DNA of 64,000 bases, taken from the NCBI GenBank assembly GCA_022071965.1, contig JAJVIQ010000009.1:124001-188000 (forward strand), in the 5' to 3' direction. Both the position numbers and the translations under genes were made by a program. The first letter of the stretch is position 1. Each line of letters begins with the position of its first letter. The notes under the pieces were generated by a model that was given only the letters and a program-made list of their open reading frames with translations, was not told where the DNA came from and did no database searches. Of this stretch, positions 18,525 to 28,738 are shown piece by piece. The DNA is from Gammaproteobacteria bacterium. Its GTDB lineage: Bacteria; Pseudomonadota; Gammaproteobacteria; JAJPIJ01.

Positions 18525-19505
18525 ATGGCCATGGACCGGTTCAATCGCATCTTCGCCCTACACAAGCAACTCGCCGGCGCGCGGGTGCCGGTCTCCTGCG
18601 GCCAGCTGGAGGCCAGGCTCGAGTGCTCGCGGGCGACGGTCATCCGCGCGATCCGCGACCTGCGCGGCTACCTGCGCGCGCCCATCGAGTACGATCGCGA
18701 GCGCAACGGCTACTACTACAGCCGCGGCCCCGACGGCCGCATCTTCGAGCTGCCCGGACTGTGGTTCACGCCCGCCGAGCTGCACGCGCTGCTCACCTGC
18801 CAGCAGCTGCTGCACGGCATCCAGCCCGGCCTGCTCGACGAGCATCTGGCCCCGCTGCGCGCCCGCATCGACGAGCTGCTGCGGACCCAGCGCGTTGTCC
18901 GCGGCCCGCTCGAGCGCCGCGTCCGCGTCCTTACCGTCGCCCGGCGGATGCCCGCCGCCGCGATCTTTTCCCCAGTGGCCTCGGCCCTGCTGCAGCGCCG
19001 CCGGCTGCGGCTCTTGTACCACAGCCGCTCCACCGATAACCAGTCGGAGCGCGCCGTCTCGCCGCAGCGGCTGGTGCATTACCGCGACAACTGGTACTTG
19101 GACGCCTGGGATCACGGCAAGGAGGCGTTGCGGACGTTCTCCGTGGATCGCGTCCGCGCCGTCACGCCGTCGAGCGAACGCGCGCTCGACGTCGACGAGA
19201 CCGAGCTGCACGAACTGCTCGCCAGCGGCTACGGCATCTTCGCCGGCCGCGCACAGGCCACCGCCGTGCTCCGGTTCAGCGCCCGGGCCGCGCGCTGGGT
19301 GGCCGAGGAGGAATGGCATGCGCGCCAGCGCGGGGCGTGGCTGCCGGACGGCAGGTACCAGCTGGAGGTGCCTTACAGCGACCCGCGGGAGTTGATGATG
19401 GACGTGCTGCGCCACGGCGAGGGGGTGGAGGTCCTCGGCCCGCCGGCCCTGCGCGAGGCCATCCGCGCGCGGCTGGCCACGGCGCTCGGGAATTATGAAT
19501 CCTGA
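18525..19505 (+). CDS. WYL-domain transcriptional regulator
   Basis: A 326-residue regulator: an N-terminal winged helix-turn-helix (GQLEARLECSRATVIRAIRDLR) followed by a WYL domain (ERAVSPQRLVHYRDNWYLDAWD, with HYRDNWYLDAW the core) and a C-terminal WCX-like extension. WYL domains sense ligands, in several cases nucleic acids, and such regulators are often encoded beside phage defence systems including CRISPR-Cas. It is divergent from mnmA, and the cas operon lies 2.3 kb downstream on the same strand with a decayed gene and two small genes between. It is the best candidate regulator of that locus (inference). Ribosome site weak; MAM at the start offers ATG 18525 or 18531. Confidence 0.88.
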   Translation: MAMDRFNRIFALHKQLAGARVPVSCGQLEARLECSRATVIRAIRDLRGYLRAPIEYDRERNGYYYSRGPDGRIFELPGLWFTPAELHALLTCQQLLHGIQPGLLDEHLAPLRARIDELLRTQRVVRGPLERRVRVLTVARRMPAAAIFSPVASALLQRRRLRLLYHSRSTDNQSERAVSPQRLVHYRDNWYLDAWDHGKEALRTFSVDRVRAVTPSSERALDVDETELHELLASGYGIFAGRAQATAVLRFSARAARWVAEEEWHARQRGAWLPDGRYQLEVPYSDPRELMMDVLRHGEGVEVLGPPALREAIRARLATALGNYES

Positions 19506-19663
19506 GCGGCAGGCTCACGGTTTGACCCAGTGCGTGGCTGACGATTGTCTGCGCGTCCTATTTCCTTGCACCCTCATCAATTGGAAAAAGGGATGCCGGC
19601 ATCGCCCGGGCGTTCCGATGCGTTGCCTCAATATGCAGTCCCCATTCCGGACCGAGGAGTGAC

Positions 19664-19924
19664 ATGAAGCAAGCGGCATCGAGCGATCGAGGTGAAGTTG
19701 TCATCTACCGGGCTGAGGACGGCAGCACCGCCTTGGATGTACGGCTCGTTCCCAGGAAGCGCAAGCCCGAGCGGCGGCAATTCAGAAAACCGCATCCTTG
19801 CCGGCAACCGGAGGAAGGAACCGATGATCCGCTTGACTATGAATCTCCTGATCCAGGACTAGGCATGAACGCGGGAAAGGCCAGACATGTTGTTTGCCGC
19901 GAGGCTCAGATCGAGCAGCGATAA
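19664..19924 (+). pseudogene. Remnant of a RhuM-family protein, N-terminus only
   Basis: The first 29 or so residues, including GEVVIYRAEDGSTALDVRL, match the conserved opening of RhuM/virulence-associated proteins, which normally continues with a DNA-binding-like segment (in-family text VWLTQxQMAELF). Here that continuation is missing: after LDVRL the frame runs into unrelated basic residues and stops after 86 codons. It is best read as a deleted relic rather than a working gene. RhuM genes are common in mobile and defence islands, so it marks this stretch as acquired DNA. The 158 bases before it, after the WYL gene, hold nothing I can name. Confidence 0.5.
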
Positions 19925-19929
19925 GAAGA

Positions 19930-20487
19930 ATGAAAACACCCAAGGGCACCATCCCGATCGAGCGGATCGAATACCGGATTTTTCTGTTGCGCGGGCAGAA
20001 GGTGATGCTGAGCACGCATCTTGCGGAGCTTTATGACGTCGAACCTCGCGCCTTGGTACAGGCGGTAAAGCGGAATATCCAGCGGTTTCCCGAGGATTTC
20101 ATGTTCCAACTGAGCGAAACCGAGTTTGATGACTTGAAATCACAAATTGTGACTTCAAGTTGGGGCGGCCTCCGCCGGGCTGCGCCCTATGCCTTCACCG
20201 AGCAGGGCGTTGCCATGCTTTCGAGTGTCTTGCACAGCGAACGCGCGATTCGCGTCAACATCGAGATTATGCGCGCCTTCGTGCGCCTGCGGCAGATGCT
20301 CGCCTCCAACGCCGAGCTGGCACGCAGGCTCGCAGAGCTGGAAAAGAAATACGACGCCCAGTTCAAGGTCGTCTTCGACGCCATCCGCGAATTGATGACA
20401 CCGCCCAAACCGAAGAAAAACGATCCATCGGTTCCGCGCCGTGGGAGGAGAAATGATCCCGGACCGTATGCCCTCGACCATGGCTAA
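19930..20487 (+). CDS. ORF6N (KilA-N-related) domain protein
   Basis: About 185 residues. The conserved ORF6N domain spans [20 protein letters not shown] through [18 protein letters not shown] and [20 protein letters not shown], then the helical [20 protein letters not shown], all typical of this phage- and plasmid-borne family. The C-terminus is coiled ([19 protein letters not shown]) and ends in a basic tail. The start ATG 19930 follows AAGAAG. Family members are thought to bind DNA and are common on prophages and defence islands; the role here is unknown. The last 35 bases overlap the start of the next small gene. Confidence 0.85.
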   Translation: MKTPKGTIPIERIEYRIFLLRGQKVMLSTHLAELYDVEPRALVQAVKRNIQRFPEDFMFQLSETEFDDLKSQIVTSSWGGLRRAAPYAFTEQGVAMLSSVLHSERAIRVNIEIMRAFVRLRQMLASNAELARRLAELEKKYDAQFKVVFDAIRELMTPPKPKKNDPSVPRRGRRNDPGPYALDHG

Positions 20488-20755
20488 TAACAAAAAGGAA
20501 GACCGCACGCCAGCCGCACAACGCACCCTGCAGGTCTGTAGGCGTCAACTTTCGGACGAGAATTGGGCTGCCGGTTGGCTCATGGTCCTCGAATACACGC
20601 TGTGGGACTGGGTAACGCGCTGGCGCGTCCGATCCGAACCCGCCTCCGAGTTCGAGCGCGCGAACCGGGCGGACACCGAGGCGCTGTCGTGGCCCGCGGC
20701 CGGGCACCTCAAGCACAAGGCCAAGCGCAGTTTCATGCAGCGATTGGAAAGGTGA
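20453..20755 (+). CDS. Unknown small protein coupled to the cas operon
   Basis: A 100-residue protein I do not recognise. A strong Shine-Dalgarno (GGGAGGAG, 20443-20450) precedes ATG 20453, inside the end of the ORF6N gene, so translation is coupled to it. Sequence: a polar N-terminus, then an amphipathic Trp-rich core ([20 protein letters not shown] and [18 protein letters not shown]), then a basic C-terminus ([12 protein letters not shown]). No signal peptide or clear domain. It ends 7 bases before the cas3 start, so it is probably co-transcribed with cas genes. A regulatory or DNA-binding accessory role is possible but not shown. Confidence 0.6.
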   Translation: MIPDRMPSTMANNKKEDRTPAAQRTLQVCRRQLSDENWAAGWLMVLEYTLWDWVTRWRVRSEPASEFERANRADTEALSWPAAGHLKHKAKRSFMQRLER

Positions 20756-20762
20756 TGACTGG

Positions 20763-23084
20763 ATGAACAAAGCGCTACCGAACCATGCCATGCGCAATGA
20801 GATGACGAGCACCATCTACCTTGCCCATAGCGAGAATTCCGCCGGTGCGATGCATCCGCTCATGGTTCATTTGGCGTCCGTCTCGGCGCTGGCCCGCCAG
20901 TTCATGGCGGGGCATCCCGCGGCCGACGAAGCCGCGCTGGCGGGTCTGCTGCACGATCTTGGCAAATACGCCGATCGCTTCCAGTTGCGTTTGCAAGGGA
21001 AGGACGGAGGGCTGGACCATTGGTCCCAAGGGGCTTCACTAGCGCTTACGCAGTTTCGCGCGGTTGCCGCAGCTCTCGCCATCGAAGGCCACCACATCGG
21101 CATGCAAAGAGGCGACCGTGAATCATTGCGGAGATTGCTCCCCGGCAACCTCACATCAGCCGTTTTGCCGGGTCTGGCGCTCTCCGACCCTGACATCACG
21201 CGGCTGCAATCCCGCGCCGTCGCTGATGGGCTGGAATTTAGAAAGCCTGCTGCACCGGCTATCACCTCATGGGCGCAGGCGGTCGCGGCCATGCTAGATG
21301 TACGTATGCTTTTCTCCTGCTTGGTGGATGCCGATTTCCTGGACACAGAGGCGCACTTCAATGGAAATGCGCAAGGAAAGCAGCCGCGACCCAAGGGTCC
21401 AGGCCTGGATGCGGCAAGGGCGCTGGCCGCACTCGATGTCCACATGAATGAATTACGCGCCAGGTCGCAAGCGCAGTCCAACGTGCGCGAGGCGCGCGAG
21501 ACTCTATGGCAAGCCGTCATTCATGCCAGCCAATTGCCATCGGGGTTGTTTACCCTGACCGCGCCGACCGGTTCCGGCAAGACACTGGCCATGTTGCGCT
21601 TTGCCCTGGAGCATTGCATCCGGCACAACAAGAAACGCATCGTGTTGGCCGTTCCGTTTCTTACCGTTATTGAGCAGACGGCCCGCGTTTTTCGGCAGGT
21701 ATTTGCCGATTTCCCGGATCATTTCCTTCTGGAGCATCACAGCCTGGCCGGATTGGGCGACGAATCCGAAAAGCGCGATGCCGAAGACAACGCGGCGCGC
21801 CAGCGGCGCCTGCTCTCGGAAAACTGGGATGCGCCCATCGTGCTCACCACCAACGTCCAGTTGCTCGAATCGCTTTTCTCCAATCGCCCCTCTTCCTGCC
21901 GCAAACTGCACAACCTCATGGACTCGGTGATCCTGTTCGACGAGGCGCAGGACCTGCCGCAGCACTTGGCAGTGCCGACCTTGGCGGTGTTGTCGCATCT
22001 GTCCGCGGCGTATCGCGCCACCGTGGTCTTTTCCACCGCCACGCAACCGGCATTCGATGCGCTGGACACAGCGGTGAAGAAACATGCCGTCAGCGGCTGG
22101 CGGCCGCAGGAAGCCGTGCCGGATCATCCTGCCCTGTTCAAGAGCCTCGAACGCGTCACAGTCCGTTGGCCTGCGAGAGACAGCAAGCCCCGTTGGCCGG
22201 AGCTCGCCGACGAGATACGGGGCTTACAGCAAGTACTGGTCGTGGTGAATCTGAAACGTCACGCGTTGGCGCTGCTTGAAGCCTTGGCCGGAACGGAAGG
22301 CCTGTTTCACCTCTCCACCAACCTGTGCGCCGAGCACCGGCGATCGATCATGGAGAAGGTGAGGGCCCGGCTTGCTGTAGGCCACAGTTGCCGTCTTGTA
22401 TCCACGCAATGCGTCGAGGCCGGTGTGGACGTGGATTTCCCCGTGGTCTACCGCGCCATGGCACCGCTGGAATCCATCGCGCAGGCAGCGGGACGCTGCA
22501 ACCGCGAAGGCCGGCTCAACAAGCAAAACCGGCTTGGGGAGGTCGTGGTGTTCGAGCCCGACGAGGAGGAAGGCTGGCGAAAGCGATATCCCACACACAG
22601 CTACGCTCAGGCGACCCAGGTCACGCAAACCCTGCTTACCCTGCATGGCAACTTGAATATCAACGATCCCGAGACCTTCCGTGCGTATTACCACCGGCTT
22701 TACGACCTGAACAATCCAGAAAGCCAGAATGCCAATCTCAACCGAGCGATTGACGAACTCGACTTTGTAGAAATCGCCAAGACCTACCGGCTCATCGAGA
22801 AAAATGCCATCCAGGTGCTCGTGCCGTGGGCGGAACGTCTGGGCGATTTCCTGTCATTGCGGGCCACAGCGGACAAGGATGGCATCAATGCAGACTGGAT
22901 ACGCCGCGCTCAAGGTCTGGCGGTGAGCGTGTACCGCAATCAGGACGGCCCGCCGGCGTGGACCATTCCGGCGAAGCTGCGGCGCGGCGGTTTTTCGGAT
23001 GAATGGTTCATCCTCGAAGGAGATTTTTATCACGATACATTTGGGCTCATCCCGCCGGAGGGCGCACAGGTTTTCATCGCATAG
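20763..23084 (+). CDS. cas3: CRISPR-associated helicase-nuclease Cas3, type I-C
   Basis: Recruited to target DNA bound by Cascade, which it unwinds and degrades. The 773-residue protein has an N-terminal HD nuclease: MHPLMVHLASVSALARQFMA, LAGLLHDLGKYADRF and IEGHHIGMQ give the metal-binding His/Asp set. The helicase follows with Walker A TAPTGSGKT (about residue 265), the Walker B ILFDEAQDLP, the STATQPAF motif III and motif VI QAAGRCNREGR. The single fused HD-helicase arrangement matches type I-C. ATG 20763 follows the small gene closely; a later Met at residue 14 is possible. Confidence 0.95.
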   Translation: MNKALPNHAMRNEMTSTIYLAHSENSAGAMHPLMVHLASVSALARQFMAGHPAADEAALAGLLHDLGKYADRFQLRLQGKDGGLDHWSQGASLALTQFRAVAAALAIEGHHIGMQRGDRESLRRLLPGNLTSAVLPGLALSDPDITRLQSRAVADGLEFRKPAAPAITSWAQAVAAMLDVRMLFSCLVDADFLDTEAHFNGNAQGKQPRPKGPGLDAARALAALDVHMNELRARSQAQSNVREARETLWQAVIHASQLPSGLFTLTAPTGSGKTLAMLRFALEHCIRHNKKRIVLAVPFLTVIEQTARVFRQVFADFPDHFLLEHHSLAGLGDESEKRDAEDNAARQRRLLSENWDAPIVLTTNVQLLESLFSNRPSSCRKLHNLMDSVILFDEAQDLPQHLAVPTLAVLSHLSAAYRATVVFSTATQPAFDALDTAVKKHAVSGWRPQEAVPDHPALFKSLERVTVRWPARDSKPRWPELADEIRGLQQVLVVVNLKRHALALLEALAGTEGLFHLSTNLCAEHRRSIMEKVRARLAVGHSCRLVSTQCVEAGVDVDFPVVYRAMAPLESIAQAAGRCNREGRLNKQNRLGEVVVFEPDEEEGWRKRYPTHSYAQATQVTQTLLTLHGNLNINDPETFRAYYHRLYDLNNPESQNANLNRAIDELDFVEIAKTYRLIEKNAIQVLVPWAERLGDFLSLRATADKDGINADWIRRAQGLAVSVYRNQDGPPAWTIPAKLRRGGFSDEWFILEGDFYHDTFGLIPPEGAQVFIA

Positions 23085-23092
23085 GAGGATTC

Positions 23093-23845
23093 ATGGCAAA
23101 CGGCACACACACATTGGAAGTCTGGGGCGATCTGGCCTGCTTCACGCGGCCGGAGATGAAGGTCGAGCGTTTCTCCTATCCCGTCATCACGCCGTCGGCC
23201 GCGCGCGGCATCTTCGATGCCATTTACTGGGACGGCAAGCGTGAGAAAGCCGGCATTCGCCCGTACTTCTACTGGCAAGTGACACGCATCGAAGTGCTGG
23301 AAAAGCCGCGCTATATCGCGCTGCGGCGTAACGAGGTAAAAGAAAAGGCGCCCGCCGAGCGCACGATCAAGTATTGGATGGAGGGGCGCGAACCGCCGGA
23401 ACCGATCAGGGCGGATGGCGGCAAGGACGAACTCGGCACCGACCAGAAGGGACGCACGCAGCGCCAGACCATGGCGCTCAAGAATGTGCGCTACCGCCTC
23501 AGCGCCAGGATCGTCCCGAATCCCGGCAACGAATGGGGCAAGCTCAATGCCTGTTTTCAGCGTCGCGCACGGGCGGGGAAGTGCTTTCAGCAACCTTACT
23601 TCGGCTGCCGGGAATTCCCGGCGTTCTTCGAATACATCGAGAACCCGGATGCCGCTCACGCCGCCACCGCGCCTTTCGACCAGCACCTGGGCTTGATCCT
23701 CTACGACGTGTTCGATCTGCGCAAGGAACAGGTGCGGGACAACGACGAACCTTTTATCACGCTTTTCGATGCTACGGTGCGCAACGGCGTGCTGGAGGTG
23801 CCGCCCTTTGATAGCGAGGCAATAAAGAAGCCAAGGAGGAAGTGA
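23093..23845 (+). CDS. cas5c: Type I-C Cas5c, crRNA-processing subunit
   Basis: In type I-C, which lacks Cas6, Cas5c (Cas5d) cuts the CRISPR transcript at the base of each repeat hairpin and stays on the 5' handle within Cascade. The 250-residue protein has the N-terminal VWGDLACFTRPEMKVERFSY, the glycine-containing SAARGIFDAIYW stretch and the family's RRNEV motif (YIALRRNEVKEK), and a C-terminal RRARAGKCFQQPYFG segment with PAFF. An excellent ribosome site (GGAGGATTC) fixes ATG 23093, 9 bases after cas3. The gap to cas8c is 2 bases, with the cas8c ribosome site inside this gene. Confidence 0.93.
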   Translation: MANGTHTLEVWGDLACFTRPEMKVERFSYPVITPSAARGIFDAIYWDGKREKAGIRPYFYWQVTRIEVLEKPRYIALRRNEVKEKAPAERTIKYWMEGREPPEPIRADGGKDELGTDQKGRTQRQTMALKNVRYRLSARIVPNPGNEWGKLNACFQRRARAGKCFQQPYFGCREFPAFFEYIENPDAAHAATAPFDQHLGLILYDVFDLRKEQVRDNDEPFITLFDATVRNGVLEVPPFDSEAIKKPRRK

Positions 23846-23847
23846 CC

Positions 23848-25626
23848 ATGCTGCATGCTCTGGTCGAATACGCAAGACAGCAATTGCCTGATGCAGAGCC
23901 AGGTTTTAAAACCCGTGAAGTGCGCTGGAGCATTGAACTCTCTGCCGATGGCCGATTCCTTGGCATCGTTTCTCTCGGCGACGGAGAGCGCGGACAAGAT
24001 CAGCCGCGCTGCCCGGATATGCACGGGATGGTTGCTGGCGGCAAATCCCACTTTCTCGTAGAAACGGCTCAGACCGTGGCGCTTTACTACAAGGCCAACG
24101 AAGACGAGAAGAAGATCGCCAACGCAGAGACGAAGCATGAATTTTTCGTAGATCTGCTGCGACAGGCGGCTGCTGGGATCCCAGAGCTCGTGCCACTGAC
24201 CCGCGCGCTGGCGGACGAATCACAGCTTGCCTTGATTCGCACCGCGCTAGCCGAACACAAAGCCAGCCCCACGAATTGGGTGGGTTGGCGTGTAAACGGT
24301 GTTGAGCCACGCGAAAATCCGGCTGTGCAGGCATGGTGGCGAGAATGGCGCCGAAACGACCTCAATAAAGAGGTTGCTGAGAATGACACCGCCAAGAATG
24401 CAGCCCATCTCGAAATGCTTTGCCTGCTGACCGGACAATCGGTCAAGCCATTGCTCACGCATCCAAAGATCACTGGCTTGGCGGGCGTCGGAGGCTTGGG
24501 TGCTGGCGACGTCATGGTTGGCTTTGACAAAGCCGCATTCGGGTCCTATGGCCTCGAGCAATCGGCAAACGCGGCAATGGAGCCCGAAGCCGTACAAAAG
24601 TACGTCGATGGTCTCAACGATCTGATCCGAAACCACTCTCGCAAGTTGGGAAGCGCGTTGATCGCCCATTGGTTCAAGGAGCAGCTTCCGGTCGAAGACG
24701 ACCCGCTTGCCTTTCTCTATGGATACGAGAGCGCGGAACAGACAGAAGCAGCTGCGCTAGGAGCGGCAAGGCGCCTGCTAGACTCGATCCGTAGCGGCAA
24801 ACGCGCAGAACTCTGCAACAACCGGTACTACGCGCTCACCCTGTCCGGCGCTGCAGGTCGCGTCATGGTGCGCGACTGGATGGAGGGCAGTTTCGAGGAA
24901 CTGGTGCGCAATGTCGCGGCGTGGTTTGACGACCTGTCTGTCGCCGCTCGCGGCGGCAAAGGATTGGCTCCCGATCCAAAGTTTATGGCCGTATGCGGTG
25001 CATTGGTGCGAGACCTGAAAGACTTGCCTGCTCCCACGGCGGCGACGCTATGGAAGACCGCAGTGCAAAGGTTGCCCATCCCGCAACCTCTCATGGCCCA
25101 GGCGTTGGCCCGCTTCCGTGTAGACGTTGCAGATAAAGACCATCCCCCGTTCAACCACGCCCGCATGGGCCTCATCAAAGCCTATTTCGTCCGAATCAAA
25201 CCAGGAGGTTATCCCACTATGACTGCGTATCTCAATCCAGAACATAGTGCCCCAGCCTACCACTGTGGGCGACTAATGGCTTTACTCGCTGAGCTTCAGT
25301 ATGCGGCCCTTGGAGATGTAGGTGCTGGCGTGGTGCAGCGGTATTACGCCGCTGCCAGCCAGACGCCCGGACTGATCCTTGGACGGCTAATTAGAAATGC
25401 GCAGAACCACCTGAACAAACCGGACAAGCCTTGGCTGGGATCGAAATTTGAGAGGCCCATGATGGAAATCATCGCTCGCCTTAATGATGACTTTCCACGC
25501 GTCCTCGACCTCGAAGGGCAGGGGCTGTTTGCTCTCGGCTACTACCAGCAGCTCGCCGCGCTGCGCGCGGGCAACAACAAGAACTCTGCGACCGAATCCA
25601 CCACCGAACAGGGAGAAACCAAATGA
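23848..25626 (+). CDS. cas8c: Type I-C Cascade large subunit Cas8c (Csd1)
   Basis: The large subunit recognises the PAM and stabilises the R-loop. The 592-residue protein matches Csd1: an N-terminal [18 protein letters not shown], a central [18 protein letters not shown]-like region and a C-terminal helical part rich in [19 protein letters not shown] at 23835-23839 lies 8 bases before ATG 23848, which favours this over GTG 23842. Its 3' part contains the internal Cas11c start at 25219. The stop overlaps the cas7c ATG (ATGA). Confidence 0.92.
   Translation: MLHALVEYARQQLPDAEPGFKTREVRWSIELSADGRFLGIVSLGDGERGQDQPRCPDMHGMVAGGKSHFLVETAQTVALYYKANEDEKKIANAETKHEFFVDLLRQAAAGIPELVPLTRALADESQLALIRTALAEHKASPTNWVGWRVNGVEPRENPAVQAWWREWRRNDLNKEVAENDTAKNAAHLEMLCLLTGQSVKPLLTHPKITGLAGVGGLGAGDVMVGFDKAAFGSYGLEQSANAAMEPEAVQKYVDGLNDLIRNHSRKLGSALIAHWFKEQLPVEDDPLAFLYGYESAEQTEAAALGAARRLLDSIRSGKRAELCNNRYYALTLSGAAGRVMVRDWMEGSFEELVRNVAAWFDDLSVAARGGKGLAPDPKFMAVCGALVRDLKDLPAPTAATLWKTAVQRLPIPQPLMAQALARFRVDVADKDHPPFNHARMGLIKAYFVRIKPGGYPTMTAYLNPEHSAPAYHCGRLMALLAELQYAALGDVGAGVVQRYYAAASQTPGLILGRLIRNAQNHLNKPDKPWLGSKFERPMMEIIARLNDDFPRVLDLEGQGLFALGYYQQLAALRAGNNKNSATESTTEQGETK
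25219..25626 (+). CDS. cas11c: Internal translation product Cas11c (small subunit), predicted
   Basis: Type I-C systems make the small subunit Cas11c from an internal start inside cas8c (established for this subtype). Here the internal in-frame ATG at 25219 is preceded by AGGAGG at 25203-25208, 10 bases upstream, a textbook ribosome site inside a coding region. It would give a 135-residue protein starting [19 protein letters not shown], a pattern like known Cas11c N-termini, where an AY-x(2)-GRL stretch follows the start. Cas11 lines the non-target strand groove of Cascade. The site fits the known design, but translation is not shown. Confidence 0.75.
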   Translation: MTAYLNPEHSAPAYHCGRLMALLAELQYAALGDVGAGVVQRYYAAASQTPGLILGRLIRNAQNHLNKPDKPWLGSKFERPMMEIIARLNDDFPRVLDLEGQGLFALGYYQQLAALRAGNNKNSATESTTEQGETK

Positions 25627-26591
25627 GCGCCATCCAGAACCGTTACGAATTCCTTTATCTTTTCGACTGTGAGAATGGCAACCCCAATGGGGACCCGGAT
25701 GCTGGCAACAGCCCGCGCATCGACCCGGAGGACATGCACGGATTGGTGTCGGACGTAGCCATCAAACGACGGGTGCGCAACTACGTTCAGACGGCCTTCG
25801 AGAACAAAGCGCCCAATGCCGTGTTTGTCGAGCATGCAACCAATCTGAACAAGCCCATCACCGCCGCGCACGTGGCAACAGCCGGTGCACCGGCTGGAGG
25901 TGCAACGCGCTCGCAGGTCGGCAAGGCTCGCGACTGGATGTGCCAGCAATTCTTCGACGTGCGAACCTTTGGAGCGGTCATGTCCACCGGTCCAAATGCC
26001 GGACAGGTGCGCGGCCCGGTACAGATTTCCTTTTCCCGCTCGATCGACCCGATTCTGCCGATGGACGCCTCAATCACCCGCATGGCGGTCGCGGAAAAGG
26101 TGAAAAATGCCAAAACGGTGGAAGATTACGAGAAATGGGAGAACGAACAGGAAGAAGACAAGCTCCGCACCATGGGCCGCAAGGCCCTCATCCCCTATGG
26201 CCTCTATGCCTGCAAGGGCTTCGTCTCCGCGCACCTCGCACAGGGCACCGGTTTCTCTGGCGACGACCTCAGCCACCTTTGGGACGCACTCAAGGGCATG
26301 TGGGACCACGACCGCTCCGCCTCCAAGGGCATGATGTCGTGCCGTGGACTCTACGTCTTCAAACACGTCGGCACGGACACCGACCAAGCACAACGCGTTC
26401 GCCAGGCCATGCTCGGTTGCGCGCCGGCCCATCGGCTCCTCGATTTGTCCACGCACAAACGTCCGATGGGCAACGCCATTGTGGAGATCAAGAAGGTGGT
26501 AGATGGTTCACCCCGCTCCTTCAGCGACTACCTTGTGACCGTCCACGAGGATCGGCTGCCGGTCGGCGTAGAGCTCATCGCGTATCCGTGA
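25623..26591 (+). CDS. cas7c: Type I-C Cascade backbone Cas7c (Csd2)
   Basis: Cas7c forms the helical filament that holds the crRNA spacer. The 322-residue protein carries the hallmark [17 protein letters not shown] near residue 18 and the following [29 protein letters not shown] and [14 protein letters not shown] are the family's RNA-contact and thumb-linked segments. The ATG overlaps the cas8c stop by ATGA, and its own stop overlaps the cas4 GTG (GTGA), so the three genes are tightly coupled. GGGAGAAACC serves as ribosome site. Confidence 0.95.
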   Translation: MSAIQNRYEFLYLFDCENGNPNGDPDAGNSPRIDPEDMHGLVSDVAIKRRVRNYVQTAFENKAPNAVFVEHATNLNKPITAAHVATAGAPAGGATRSQVGKARDWMCQQFFDVRTFGAVMSTGPNAGQVRGPVQISFSRSIDPILPMDASITRMAVAEKVKNAKTVEDYEKWENEQEEDKLRTMGRKALIPYGLYACKGFVSAHLAQGTGFSGDDLSHLWDALKGMWDHDRSASKGMMSCRGLYVFKHVGTDTDQAQRVRQAMLGCAPAHRLLDLSTHKRPMGNAIVEIKKVVDGSPRSFSDYLVTVHEDRLPVGVELIAYP

Positions 26592-27226
26592 CAACGCCCG
26601 ATGAAGAGCTAATCCCACTCTCGGCGCTCAATCAATTCGCCTACTGCCCCCGGCGCTGCTATCTCATTCACGCCGAGGGCGAGTTCGAGGACAACGTGCA
26701 TACCCTGCGCGGGAGCCATGAACATGAGCGGGTGGACAGCGTAAGGCACGAGGTGAGCGCCGGGGTGCGAGTGGAATATGGCTTGCCGGTGTGGAGCCGA
26801 AGGCTCGGCATCACCGGCAAGTGTGATGCGGTGGAGTTTCATCCCGACGGCAGCGTGTATCCCGTCGAGTACAAACACGGTAAACGCAAGCGCTGGATCA
26901 ACGATGATCTGCAACTCGCCGCACAGGGGATGTGCCTGGAGGAGACGCTGGGTCGGCCGGCGCCAAAGGGCGCGATCTACCATCACCAATCACGCCGGCG
27001 GCGGGAGGTGGTGATCGACGGTACGTTGCGCGGGGCCGTGGAGGCGGCGGCGCGGCAGGTGCGTGAGCTTCTGGCCGGCGGAAGACTGCCGCCGCCGGTG
27101 GACGACGGGCGCCGCTGCCCGAAGTGCTCCTTGCGCGACATTTGTCAGCCGGAGTTGGCGCGCTCCAGCGGCAGATTGACGGCACTGCGCGCAAAGCTGT
27201 TCGAGCCCGAGGATAACACGCGGTGA
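26588..27226 (+). CDS. cas4: CRISPR adaptation nuclease Cas4
   Basis: Cas4 helps Cas1-Cas2 choose and trim prespacers with the right PAM and orientation. The 212-residue protein has the RecB-type nuclease core: [10 protein letters not shown] (catalytic Asp), VEYKHGKRK (Glu-x-Lys motif) and [13 protein letters not shown] (Gln/Tyr-region helix). Four Cys, one in YCPRRC and three in [10 protein letters not shown], are expected to bind a [4Fe-4S] cluster. Translation starts at GTG 26588, overlapping the cas7c stop. It is followed by 178 bases without a gene before cas1. Confidence 0.92.
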   Translation: MTTPDEELIPLSALNQFAYCPRRCYLIHAEGEFEDNVHTLRGSHEHERVDSVRHEVSAGVRVEYGLPVWSRRLGITGKCDAVEFHPDGSVYPVEYKHGKRKRWINDDLQLAAQGMCLEETLGRPAPKGAIYHHQSRRRREVVIDGTLRGAVEAAARQVRELLAGGRLPPPVDDGRRCPKCSLRDICQPELARSSGRLTALRAKLFEPEDNTR

Positions 27227-27404
27227 CAGGGCACAAAGACGCCCTCTATACTCATCACCGTTCCCAACCACAGCCTCTGGGCGTGGGCACGCCCGCAGCG
27301 ATTCTCCCCGACATTCCCGCGCATCAGCGCCATGAGCGCGATTAGCTGCAGCGGAAGTTGTTCGGTTGATTGAATGACCGAGCACGGCCAAATCGGGGAT
27401 TCGA

Positions 27405-28439
27405 ATGGCTTTGCTTCTTAACACGCTTTACGTCACAACGCCCGAGGCCTACCTGCGCCTGGAAGGCGAAACGTTGTGCGTGATGATAGAGAAAGTAAAG
27501 CGACTGCAGATTCCGATGCATCACTTGGCAAGCATCGTCTGTTTCGGCGACGTGATGTTGAGCCCGGCTCTACTCGGTCGCTGCATGGAAGAGGGCCGCA
27601 GCGTGGTGTGGCTGGAACGCGGCGGCCGCTTCCAGGCGCGCGTGGAAGGTCCTGTAAATGGAAATATACTGTTGCGGCAGGCACAATTTCGGGCGGCCGA
27701 CCACCCGGGCAAGACGATCGAATTGGCGCGGGCCTTTCTCGCCGGGAAGCTGCGCAATAGCCGCAATGTTCTATTGCGCGGCGCACGGGACGGGCAGAAC
27801 GATGCCGAGCGCGCGGTGCTCGTGCAAAATGCGCGGCTCGTGGCGGGGCATCTGCGCAAACTCCCCCAGGCTCCGGATCTGGACGGCCTGCGCGGCGAGG
27901 AGGGCAATGCCGCCCGCATTTACTTTCAGTCCATGCAATTCCTTATACGCCAAGCCGTCCGCAGCGATTTTGCTTTCGATGCACGCAGCCGCAGGCCGCC
28001 TACGGATCCCATGAACGCGATGCTGTCTTTTCTCTACGCCATTCTGCTGCACGATTGCCGCAGCGCGCTGGAAGCGGTCGGGCTCGACCCGCAGCTCGGC
28101 TTCCTCCACACCGTGCGGCCGGGGCGCGCGGCTTTGGCGCTCGATCTGCTGGAGGAATTCCGCTCGGTGATCGCTGATCGTCTAGCGTTGACTCTGATTA
28201 ACCGCGGGCAGATTCAGGCAAGCCATTTCGATAGGCGCGAGGGCGGGGCCGTGCTGCTGAACGATGAGGGGCGCAAAGTGGTTATTACCGCCTATCAGGA
28301 ACGCAAGCAGGAGACGTTGACCCACCCCGTGCTGGAGCAGGAGGTGCCGATCGGGTTGCTTCCACACGTCCAGGCACGATTGCTGGCGCGGCATCTGCGT
28401 GGTGACGCGCCGGCGTATGTGCCGTATCTCCACAAGTAA
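27405..28439 (+). CDS. cas1: CRISPR integrase Cas1, type I-C
   Basis: Cas1 with Cas2 inserts new spacers at the leader end. The 344-residue protein has the metal-binding triad: Glu in [14 protein letters not shown], His in [14 protein letters not shown] and Asp/Glu in [10 protein letters not shown]. The N-terminal beta domain ([19 protein letters not shown]) is typical of I-C Cas1. ATG 27405 follows GGGGATTCGA, a weak ribosome site. The 178-base gap from cas4 may hold a second promoter for the adaptation genes, but I see no convincing one. Confidence 0.95.
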   Translation: MALLLNTLYVTTPEAYLRLEGETLCVMIEKVKRLQIPMHHLASIVCFGDVMLSPALLGRCMEEGRSVVWLERGGRFQARVEGPVNGNILLRQAQFRAADHPGKTIELARAFLAGKLRNSRNVLLRGARDGQNDAERAVLVQNARLVAGHLRKLPQAPDLDGLRGEEGNAARIYFQSMQFLIRQAVRSDFAFDARSRRPPTDPMNAMLSFLYAILLHDCRSALEAVGLDPQLGFLHTVRPGRAALALDLLEEFRSVIADRLALTLINRGQIQASHFDRREGGAVLLNDEGRKVVITAYQERKQETLTHPVLEQEVPIGLLPHVQARLLARHLRGDAPAYVPYLHK

Positions 28440-28738
28440 TGGACGCCATGTTGATTCTCGTTGCCTACGATGTCTCGACCGAAACGAGCGCCGGACGGCG
28501 GCGGCTGCGGCGCGTGGCCAAGGTGTGCCTGGATTACGGCCAACGTGTGCAGAAGTCGGTGTTCGAGTGCAGGGTAGATAAGACCACGTACGAGGTTTTG
28601 GAGAAAAGGCTGCTTGACGAGATTGATTCAAGCGAGGATAACCTGCGGCTGTACCGGCTAAATGAACCGATCGAGGAGCATGTCAAGGAATTCGGGCAGT
28701 TCAGGGCCGTGAATTTCGACGGCCCGCTGGTGGTGTAA
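28439..28738 (+). CDS. cas2: CRISPR adaptation protein Cas2
   Basis: A 99-residue ferredoxin-fold dimer that forms the core of the Cas1-Cas2 integration complex. LVAYDVSTE carries the conserved Asp at the first strand, followed by the I-C pattern [20 protein letters not shown] and KSVFECRVD. The ATG overlaps the cas1 stop (TAATG), and a second in-frame ATG at 28448 gives the shorter form seen in many relatives. The CRISPR leader begins right after its stop. Confidence 0.95.
   Translation: MDAMLILVAYDVSTETSAGRRRLRRVAKVCLDYGQRVQKSVFECRVDKTTYEVLEKRLLDEIDSSEDNLRLYRLNEPIEEHVKEFGQFRAVNFDGPLVV

Noticed and set aside
27227-27404. A separate promoter for cas1-cas2 in the cas4-cas1 gap
   Set aside because: No -35/-10 pair with good spacing is visible, so it is left unsupported.
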